A program made the translations under genes and the position numbers. Shown piece by piece: positions 59,035 to 64,000 of a stretch of DNA of 64,000 bases. How positions within the stretch are numbered: the first letter of the stretch is position 1; every line of letters begins with the position of its first letter. The notes under the pieces were generated by a model that was not told where the DNA came from, ran no database searches, and saw only the letters and a list, made by a program, of their open reading frames with translations. This DNA is from Paraspadella gotoi (taxonomy: Eukaryota > Chaetognatha), in the NCBI GenBank assembly GCA_051294375.1, contig CM119265.1:10108681-10172680 (forward strand), read 5' to 3'.

Positions 59035-60174
59035 TCTGTCTCTCTCTCTACTATCTCTCCCTCACTTTGCGTTCGTGCTTGTTTACTCTCTCCTTCTCCC
59101 ACACTTGAAACGGCTGAGGAATTATTAAACTTTACAATCAGCAATCCCTCTGTTGGGTGCAAAGTTCGGTCTTGGGTCCAGTTCGCTCGTTCTACGAAAA
59201 CTGATCGTTAATACTTACGTTTTATGTTCAAAACTGACGTCATTATTTCAAACAAAGACTTAACAATTTAAAAGACAATTTTCACTGTGCAAATTCAAGT
59301 GTTTGATGTTTACGAAGAGTACCATCGCACTTCATATATTATACAATTATTCTTTTACAAACTTGGTGCAAACCATTTAAAGCCCAAAGAATATAACAGT
59401 CATTTCAATAATTTAATAGGCACTTTAAAATAGCATATAGGAGGTCTTACTTATTTGTCAAGTTCATTCGCTGATTCAATTAAACATATAACTAGATAGT
59501 AAAAGTTTCGCTTTTCCTTCTGTTTTCCCTTAAAATATAAAGTAAAGACGCCTGATAGATAATTTTAATCAGAGATTGACCTGTTGTTATCTCAGAATGG
59601 TCGTTTCCTCCCACTCTCCCTCCCCCCCATTCTTAAATTGGTTAGTTTAAAGATTATGTTAAAGGTTTAGGATAGGGACTATGTTAGGGATTTGGTTAGA
59701 GTTAGGGATTAGGATAAGGGATTGATTAAAGCACATTTGGTGAAGGAAAGGATTAGATATTAATGTTAGAATTAAGTTCAGGGATCAAGAAACAAAATGA
59801 GGCTCTTTTGGTAAATAGTGCCTTTTTATTTCCTCTTGGGTTTCAATAACTAAAATCCGAATCGCGTCCGGGGTCATCGGGTCAAAGAAGAAAACAAGAC
59901 TCGAATGATAGAGATGGAGTCGGTTTTCGATGTTTTGAGGTCTGGTTCTTTTTTGTTTGTTTTTATTTTGTTTTTGTTTTGATTTTTTGTTTGTTTATTT
60001 TATTTTTTTATTAGAATTGTTTTGTTTATTTGTTTCCTTTTATCTTTAGTTTTAGTTGCGTCTTTGTCTCTCCGCAAATTACAAACTATCAGTTTGTAAA
60101 TAAATTGTTAACTAAAGTTCACATTGAAGTGATTTTAAGAGTCGCTAGAGTACTTTCACAAAAGTGCGGATTTA

Positions 60175-60216
<42 letters not shown>

Positions 60217-63200
60217 GATTTATATTCCTCGTGAATTTCCTTCTACTCGCAATCCGAGGCCACAGCAGAAGGAACAGGAAATTAAATCTTAAGCGAAGGA
60301 CGAATTGAGCTTTTAATAAATAATGACAACCCGAATGTATTTGGATTAATTTGGTTTTTTAATCAAATATTAATTTTTTTTTAAAGAAAAGCGGTGAAAT
60401 ATCTCATGCAGTATATTGACTGAATAGAAGTCGGCGAAAATGGTGGATGCCGACAGATGCAGTGCGCAAGAGAACAAACTGACGATATGTAACTGTATTA
60501 GATTTTAAAATTGAAACCAAACTATAAAATCAGTGGCTGCGCCAATACATGTAAATCACTTTCAAGGCCGAATCGAATACGTCATTCGTATCTTTTTAAT
60601 GTTAAAGACCGGTCAGCCGGTCAAAAAGACAAAAGTACTACGAACCTGGCGGATATTCGCGAATTTTTCATAAAAGGAGCATCTTTTCCCGTGAAATCGA
60701 CGATGAGTTTAGTTTTTTTTAATAACATATGGTATTATTAATAATATTTTTTCTATTTATTAATAATTTCATTATGCTTAATAATTTATAAGTTTTAGTA
60801 GCTGCATGTTGTGATTTTTAATTTTTTTCTGTTTTTTTATAGGAAAACATTTTAAAATAATCGCTATTTTTGTTTTGCTGTACTGAAATCAGTTCTGAAC
60901 ATATATTAAAGAGAACTTAATATAAATATATCTTATATAGTCAAATGATAAATAACAATAAATATAATAATATTTAATAAAAAGATGGATTTTTTTATAA
61001 CAATGACAATATTTATACAAAACTTAAAATGCTTTAAACGATATATTTGATACTATTTTATCCTTCTCTAAACTATTATTAATTTAAAAAGCCATTTTTC
61101 TTATTTACTATAATTTCATTTTTTAAACGATTAATAGGCCAATAATTAGGATGAATGAGGTTGGCATCCATACTCCATAGTCAACCTTTTTTGTTTAATA
61201 TATTCCGGATTTTTTTTTAGTTTTTATCATGTATAATTTATTTTCATTTGTGTTGATTAGAGACAAATAATAACTTTTTAATGGTTAACAATAACACTAA
61301 TGTTTTTACATAAAACGGACATTTTTCGCTAATTGTTAGCCGTCATCGTGTTGTTAACAATTAATTTATATATATCATATGTTTTTAATCATAATTTGTT
61401 ACTCACTTTTCAATTTGTTGATTATAGGAATTAACAAAAGCAATCTATCATTATTTACAGATATAGTTCGATTAATTTTATAATTAATTGACAGTTGTTT
61501 GTTTAAAAAAACTGATAAAAACAAAGCAATTCTTTAAATCTTGAAGTTAAGTTACCCTCTCAAAAGTTCTGTTTTCTATCTCTCTCTTTTTGTGTAGAGG
61601 AGCATAGAAAACAGAACTTTTGAGAGGGTAACTTAACTTCCAAGATTTTAAAGAATTGCTTTTGTTTTATAAGTTTTTTAAATCAAAACATGTCAATTAA
61701 TTATAAAATTAATCGAAACCTATTGTCTGTAAATAATGATAGATTGCTTTTTAATTCTTTAATCAACAAAATTGAAAAAGTGAGTAAACAAATTATGATT
61801 AAAAACAATATGATGATATGATAACATTTTAATTGTTAACACAACGATGAAGGCTAACAATTAGTCGAAAAATGTCCGTTTTATGTAAAACATTATGTCG
61901 TTATTGTTAACCATTAAAAAGTTATTATTTTCGTCTCTAAATCAAACAACAAATGAAAATAAATTATACAATGACTAAAAACTAAAAAAAAATCCGAGAT
62001 TAATTTTTTATAATTGAAAAAAAGGTTGACTATGGAGTATGGATGCTCAAACCCTCATTCATCTTAATTATTGGCCTATTAATAGTTATAAAAATGAATT
62101 ATAGTAAATAAGAAAAATGGCTTTTATAATATAATAATAGTTAAGAAGAAGGGATAATAGTAATCAAATCATATCCGTTTAAAGATTTAAGTTTTTGTAT
62201 AAATATTGTCATTGTTAAAAAATTACATCTTTATTAAATATTAATTATATTTATTGTTATTTATCATTTGACTATATAAGATCATATTTTATATTAATTT
62301 CTCTTTAAATATATGTCAGACTGAATTTCAGTACAGCAAACAAAAAATAGCGATTAATTTCTAAAATGTTTTCCTATAAAAAACAGAAAAAATATTAAAA
62401 ATCACAACATGCAGCTACTAAAAACTTATAAAATTATTAAGCATTATTGAAATTATTAATAAAACATAGAAAATATTATTAATAATACATATGTTATTAA
62501 AAAAACTAAACTCATCGTCAATTTCACAGGAAAAGATGCTCTTTTTATGAAAAATTCGCGAATATCCGCCAGGTTCGCTAGTATCTTTTGTTCTTTTTGA
62601 CCGGCTTGACCGGTCTTTAACATTAGAAAAGATACGAAATGACGTATTCGATCTCGGATCTCTCATGTTTCCATTCATTAAACTTAAATATTTTATACTA
62701 AAATTATTTATTTATACGTCTGATTAAGTGTGCAAACGTTTTTAAGAAACTCGATGTCTGTAATATACTAACTTTTGGTCTACTATTAAATTGTTTTTAT
62801 ATTTTACTTCATTTTACTTGAGGCTCTAAAAAGAAGGAAGCTTTTTGTAAAACAAAGAAACATTCAAATTAAACGTTTATTTGCAACACTAAATCTCATT
62901 TGTACTGTTCTTGTACAAAATAACAATTGTTTTTTTTAAATTGTATTATCTTAATCCATTTTGATATTTTTTAATAAGTATTTTTTCTTATCCTATTTTA
63001 TTTTATTTTATTTTTTATTCTAGGTCTTGATCAAAAAATTTTAATCATATATTTATTTTAAGATTTTATTAAATGAATGGATAATTCTTATATTGTTGTA
63101 CCAATTTCATATCATATATCAAAATAAAAATAATATTGTTTTGATTTATAAAATATTTTACAAATATAAAATATTATTGCTGCCGCAGTAACAGTTCAGT

Positions 63201-63371
63201 TATAANNNNNNNNNNNNNNNNNNNNNNNNNCAGGCCACCTGCCACGAGTTCAACCGGATCCTTTCCAACGCCCGAAGACCCGATGCGCTCGTCTCTGAAA
63301 TTCGGAAGATGGTCACGTATTCGATGACGCTGCCCATCCAAGATCCCGTCGTCACGCAGTTCCCCCTGGAG
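30279..63371 (+). CDS. CMIP: CMIP, exons 1-4, 3' part missing
   Basis: C-Maf-inducing protein, a cytosolic adaptor with an N-terminal PH domain and C-terminal leucine-rich repeats. In mammals it has been linked to T-cell signalling and filamin/PI3K binding. Four exons join in phase (30279-30336, 40849-41050, 56504-56694, 63234-63371). Product: about 20 unmatched residues, then the PH domain (VNGQKFKLIHSAEVQLLRLP, LLRKWETVTLTLDENAICA, VSISYTDVLEMSDVRLEG, FLQTANSYQRDQWRYSILW). The helical region follows (NRILSNARRPDALVSEIRKM, TLPIQDPVV). Human counterparts recalled are MRYKLLQEGDIQVCVI, FLRRWEPHHLTLADNS, LLQAANSYLRDQWFHSLQW and VLSNPSRWEVVLKEIRTL. The rest lies beyond the right edge or is represented by the inverted copy. 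Identification by recall; no search run. Confidence 0.88.
31089..31136. repeat. inverted repeat around ctgtagtcgggca
   Basis: Arms ctgtagtcgggca (31085-31097) and tgcccgactacag (about 31129-31141) enclose a loop of about 31 bases. Possibly the end of a dispersed element; no family recognised. Confidence 0.6.
32470..32640 (+). repeat. GTCCGT-tailed dispersed repeat, copy 1
   Basis: Runs from tctataatccactttgtcgg through tcatgtcaga-catcgaat to a (gtccgtac)n tail. Close relative at 34171-34345. Confidence 0.75.
33923..34133 (+). repeat. hairpin-rich dispersed repeat, copy 2
   Basis: Second copy of the unit at 27496, same orientation, in CMIP intron 1. Both stem-loop segments are preserved while loop bases differ (cccattgggatggggc against cccattgagatggggc). 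Confidence 0.85.
34171..34577 (+). repeat. GTCCGT-tailed dispersed repeat, copy 2, cut by gap
   Basis: Relative of 32470-32640, followed by a tandem pair around gagatgaaattttgtgtgtg (about 34394-34417 and 34551-34575) that runs into the 874-N gap. The repeat itself probably caused the gap. Confidence 0.7.
34578..35451. other. assembly gap (874 N)
   Basis: Unsequenced. Frames reported across it have no content. Confidence 1.
36915..36939. other. 25-N scaffold gap
   Basis: Fixed-size placeholder between two CT arrays. The same 25-N size occurs at 38934-38958, 56479-56503 and 63206-63230; these are joins of unknown length. Confidence 1.
36940..38720. repeat. inverted copy of 22800-24560
   Basis: Reads in reverse order relative to 22800-24560: cgtattgggaagtaagttac at 37041-37060, aaactggttctgaggaac at 37425-37442, ttgagtgcggctacccct near 38614. 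It occupies nearly all of a 1994-base piece bounded by two 25-N gaps, which points to a misplaced haplotig. Confidence 0.85.
38934..38958. other. 25-N scaffold gap with repeated flanks
   Basis: About 35 bases ending aaactggattaattcggatttc are present on both sides (up to 38933 and at 38968-39005). The two sequence ends probably overlap and should have been merged. Confidence 0.9.
39790..39955 (+). repeat. tRNA-derived SINE-like sequence
   Basis: Contains a B-box-like ggttcgatacc (39916-39926), preceded at about 45 bases by cgacacagcggttacgcg, which resembles a degraded A box. No good cloverleaf. Upstream is a local inverted repeat (tctcccggat...atccgggag). Confidence 0.35.
40008..40126 (-). 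tRNA. tRNA-Leu(CAA) with intron, T-loop base missing
   Basis: Same body as the copies at 6155 and 8530, anticodon CAA with an intron. The B box reads ggttgaatcc, one base short of ggttcgaatcc. Either a sequencing deletion or a pseudogene. Confidence 0.75.
40638..40757 (-). tRNA. tRNA-Leu(CAA) with intron
   Basis: Intact acceptor stem, A box tggccgagtggtctaaggc, loop ctCAAg, intron of about 30 bases and B box ggttcgaatcc. Lies 91 bases upstream of CMIP exon 2 on the opposite strand. Confidence 0.92.
40849..41050 (+). CDS. CMIP: CMIP exon 2 (start of PH domain)
   Basis: Acceptor ctctccgccag, donor GTGAGT. Reads FNLPCPMDPPRVARKVNGQK, FKLIHSAEVQLLRLPPTKN and LLRKWETVTLTLDENAIC. The KLI-H, QLLRL and LRKWE-LTL-N pattern is the first half of the CMIP PH domain. 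An in-frame ATG at 40869 could be an alternative start. Phase 1 in, phase 2 out. Confidence 0.9.
41051..41956. other. intron sequence, probable hidden haplotype junction
   Basis: CT arrays at 41149-41170 and 41817-41865, no exon. The change from the plus-strand CMIP copy to the inverted minus-strand copy must fall here, without an N gap. Confidence 0.45.
41957..42094 (-). pseudogene. CMIP: CMIP late exon before the LRR region
   Basis: Donor GTGAGT at the left edge; acceptor not certain. Three frames give LRDVELEVVENRDT, ELQIIRL and LQSTEGRLAYEKLPNITQLK. Human: LCLMLEYNIIDNNDT, QLQIISTLEST and GKRMYEQLCDRQRELKEL. Two missing bases explain the shifts. Confidence 0.68.
42095..43176. other. no exon recognised in inverted CMIP copy
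   Basis: (TTAG)n at 42149-42186, pyrimidine-rich sequence to 42480, and a 42595-42790 stretch with gcagca-rich repeats (ctgcagcaacggtgcagca). The latter looks like part of a dispersed repeat; open frames there have no recognisable domain. Confidence 0.4.
43177..43352 (-). CDS. CMIP: CMIP later exon (LLQP segment)
   Basis: 176 bases, acceptor ccttccag, donor GTTATT, open throughout. Reads PGLLLQPVPFKGKHPRGRSF, VRQIKEAIAVVAQQTVLRSI and KRRWIHIFGPG. Human: [37 protein letters not shown] and DGWFQLYSPGG. Phase 2 in, phase 1 out. Confidence 0.82.
43353..45144. other. intron with CT, GTC and CCTT arrays
   Basis: (CT)n at 43895-43975, GTC-rich sequence at 44058-44205 and about 750 bases of CCTT/TTCC polypyrimidine at 44320-45060. 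No exon seen, although CMIP exons between the LPN and LLQP segments should map here. Confidence 0.5.
45145..45263 (-). pseudogene. CMIP: CMIP exon 6 (only copy in window)
   Basis: Acceptor cctcatacag, donor GTAAAT. Frame 1 gives LLALATNPLKLSLRRPIHGR, frame 2 PHPRILPN, frame 3 LASLLQR. Human: ILALNELNAG, then CPHPRVLPNLVAVCLAA. The order and spacing fit with two single-base shifts. Confidence 0.65.
45516..45755 (-). pseudogene. CMIP: CMIP exon 5 (only copy in window)
   Basis: Reads RLLIQQNGNFMEKSVHEKIL ITLAP in one frame, LLEDN in the next, ELCNFFSRHCRD in the first again and QHNMDLEESRMRTFVQ in the second. Human counterpart: KLLSENTNLTTQEHENII, IAPLLENN, LCEFFCKHCRE and KHNMDFGKCPRLRLFTQ. 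At least two single-base shifts. Confidence 0.82.
45756..47850. other. polypurine tract and GA arrays
   Basis: About 46010-46680 is almost pure purine (GGAAA/GAGGAAA units), giving a long Ser/Phe/Leu frame on the minus strand that is not a gene. GA arrays lie at 47101-47190 and 47430-47530; the latter mirrors the right-arm CT/N region 63694-63864. Confidence 0.8.
47851..47982 (-). pseudogene. CMIP: CMIP exon 4, inverted copy
   Basis: About 132 bases against 138 in the plus copy at 63234. Fragments ATCHDFN, EIRKM and MTLPIQ remain, but the frame shifts between them. The intron beyond it mirrors 63.37-63.7 kb. Confidence 0.85.
47983..53089. repeat. left arm of the CMIP inverted duplication (intron part)
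   Basis: Purine tract 47983-48450, then unique sequence. From about 49370 to 53089 it is the reverse complement of 56815-60574 in the other arm. Landmarks: the gcgaacttt-attagttat region at 50390-50415, the agggggggggggagcag region at 51110-51125, (GAC)n at 52010-52045, and acgtacgtacgtg at 52846-52858. Confidence 0.85.
50098..50330 (-). repeat. possible further TTAGGG-like element (left arm)
   Basis: Starts ggcactatttaccaagagct with ctaatcc/ccctaac interior. The far end is less clear than in copies A-C. An inverted counterpart lies at about 59590-59830 in the other arm, so the two count as one locus. Confidence 0.45.
53090..55982. mobile_element. 2.9-kb TA-flanked TIR insertion, left arm only
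   Basis: Absent from the right arm, where gtatataaacag is uninterrupted on the reverse complement. Ends are inverted repeats: agacacgatgaaaaataacg and, from the right, tgacaacgatgaaaaatggc. The target TA is duplicated (53088-53089 and 55983-55984). The size and TA target suit Tc1/mariner/pogo-type elements. I recognise no transposase in the six frames, which are short; base errors in this arm may hide one. Confidence 0.7.
56081..56267 (-). pseudogene. CMIP: CMIP exon 3, inverted copy
   Basis: 187 bases between acceptor tctacag and donor GTGAGT, against 193 expected from the plus copy. Losses include aagctg-gtaaca, gccaa-tcat and ctatt-tgtgg-cgg; one extra base appears in tcctaacacc. The frame breaks several times. 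Confidence 0.88.
56479..56503. other. 25-N gap at the centre of the inverted duplication
   Basis: Both sides are the same locus in opposite orientation: CMIP exon 3 ends at 56267 going left and starts at 56502-56504 going right. Confidence 0.95.
56504..56694 (+). CDS. CMIP: CMIP exon 3 (end of PH domain)
   Basis: The first two bases are hidden by the 25-N gap; the inverted copy shows the acceptor (tctacag). Reads RSHSLPVSISYTDVLEMSDV, KMLLQIKLRNSDSLLFLQ and TANSYQRDQWRYSILWA, then donor GTGAGT. The DQW motif is the C-terminal helix of the PH domain. Open throughout, in contrast to the inverted copy at 56081-56267. Confidence 0.92.
56695..60574. repeat. right arm of the CMIP inverted duplication (intron part)
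   Basis: CMIP intron 3 of the plus copy. GA array 56706-56774, then the reverse complement of the left arm with few interruptions. (GTC)n at 57943-57990 corresponds to (GAC)n at 52010-52045 but is longer. No exon. Confidence 0.85.
59590..59830 (+). repeat. possible further TTAGGG-like element (right arm)
   Basis: Inverted counterpart of 50098-50330: ttagggattaggataaggg interior and an end reading aggctcttttggtaaatagt-gcc, as in copies A and B. Confidence 0.45.
60575..62655. repeat. 2.1-kb palindrome (foldback element)
   Basis: Two arms of about 1.03 kb meet near 61590. The inner ends are gttaccctctcaaaagttct (61550-61569) and agaacttttgagagggtaac (61612-61631), with a loop of about 25-40 bases. 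The outer ends are cgaatacgtcattcgtatct and its reverse partner atacgaaatgacgtattcg (62632-62650). The arms diverge by many substitutions and indels. A short frame in each outer arm (NVKDRS, YSRIFHKKSIFSCEIDDE) is not a known domain. Confidence 0.85.
62785..63205 (+). repeat. 0.4-kb block, direct copy of 48950-49365
   Basis: Shares tttacttcattttact-gag, ttttttattctaggtcttga and attattgctgccgcagta with 48950-49365 in the same orientation, whereas the surrounding arms are inverted to each other. It ends exactly at the 25-N gap. Confidence 0.85.
63234..63371 (+). CDS. CMIP: CMIP exon 4
   Basis: Starts right after a 25-N gap with cag| preserved. Reads ATCHEFNRILSNARRPDALV, SEIRKMVTYSMTLPIQ and DPVVTQFPLE in phase 0, then a donor GTCGGT. 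Matches KKVLSNPSRWEVVLKEIR and LTSPLQDDSINQAPLE of human CMIP. Confidence 0.88.
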
Positions 63372-64000
63372 GTCGGTATCTTTCTATCCGTCTGTCTGTC
63401 AGTCTCTCGGTCTGGCAAACTCTTTGTCTGTCGCAACGAGGTTTTTTGTTTTAAAAGTATTTTGGTAAGTTTGTCTGAACTTTTTCCTAAATGGAACCTT
63501 TTATTCCTCATTTGATTCAGTATTTAGAGTATATGCTCTCTCTCTCTATCTTTTTTCTTTCTTATTTTTGCCTTTTTTCTGTCTCCCGCTTTCTCTGGCT
63601 ATTTCTCTGTCTTTTTTTATCTGCCTATTTTCTCTCCATTTCCTTGTTTTTTCACCATTAACTCCGCAAAACCGAGTCTTCTTCTCACTCTTCTTCTCTC
63701 TCTCTCTCTCTCTCNNNNNNNNNNNNNNNNNNNNNNNNNNNNNNNNNNNNNNNNNNNNNNNNNNNNNNNNNNNNNNNNNNNNNNNNNNNNNNNNNNNNNN
63801 NNNNNNNNNNNNNNNNNNNNNNNNNNNNNNNNNNNNNNNNNTCTCTCTCTCTCTCTCTCTCTCGTCGAAAAATTCCGCTCACGAAGGCGATTCCGCCTTT
63901 TTTGTTCTCTTCCTCCCATTTTTTTCTTCATTTTTTTCCTTCATCGTGTTGTTCCTTTGTTTTTAACTTTTCTTATAATTTTAAAAATAAAACCTTTTTC
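63372..64000. other. CMIP intron 4 start, right arm
   Basis: Reverse complement of about 47285-47850. Contains a CT array cut by a 127-N gap (63715-63841). No exon. Confidence 0.8.

Noticed and set aside
62418-62678. Minus-strand 86-residue frame in the palindrome
   Set aside because: The equivalent frame in the other arm differs and is not maintained; no domain recognised.

Overview
The window is nuclear DNA of an invertebrate animal. Short split exons with GT-AG borders, intron-containing tRNA-Leu(CAA) genes, dense microsatellites ((GA/CT)n, (GAC/GTC)n, TATC, CCTT) and several DNA-transposon relics all point that way. The phylum cannot be fixed from the sequence. There is no bacterial operon, phage, CRISPR array or rRNA operon. 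Most long open frames are translated microsatellites and are not genes.

Region 1 (22-16730, minus strand) is the 5' two-thirds of an SLC4 bicarbonate transporter, closest in my recall to the Na+-driven SLC4A7/A8/A10 (NDCBE/Ndae1) branch. I can chain 20 exons with consistent splice phase (2428 coding bases, about 809 residues), from a probable ATG at 16722 to the KLKKG segment at 22. The last part of the transmembrane domain lies off the left edge. Three of the 20 exons (15152-15203, 12350-12416, 4471-4572) were found because the phase demanded them and the product fits the family. Three tRNA-Leu-like genes sit in its introns on the opposite strand.

Region 2 (about 16.7-30.2 kb) has no recognisable gene. 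It holds triplet arrays, a deleted Tc1/mariner element with clear TIRs, a 32-bp satellite, a TATC microsatellite array and dispersed repeats.

Region 3 (30.28-64 kb, plus strand) is the 5' part of a CMIP (C-Maf-inducing protein) gene: exons at 30279, 40849, 56504 and 63234, all open and in phase. Two tRNA-Leu genes lie just upstream of exon 2.

Region 4 (about 41.9-56.48 kb, minus strand) is a second, inverted copy of CMIP inside the intron of the first. It runs from exon 3 to a late exon and carries many single-base frameshifts. The two copies meet head to head at a 25-N gap (56479-56503). Their arms (about 47.3-56.48 and 56.5-64 kb) are near-complementary but differ by a 2.9-kb TA-flanked insertion, a 2.1-kb palindrome and a flipped 0.4-kb block. 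This looks most like two haplotypes, one poorly polished, scaffolded in opposite orientations, although a real inverted duplication is not excluded. A similar inverted duplicate (22.8-24.6 versus 36.94-38.72 kb) sits in a small piece bounded by two 25-N gaps.

The most unusual items are the palindrome, the insertion that differs between arms, a TIR family with degenerate TTAGGG-like cores (one copy abutting a splice donor), a tRNA-Leu body with a GAA anticodon, and a hairpin-rich dispersed repeat.
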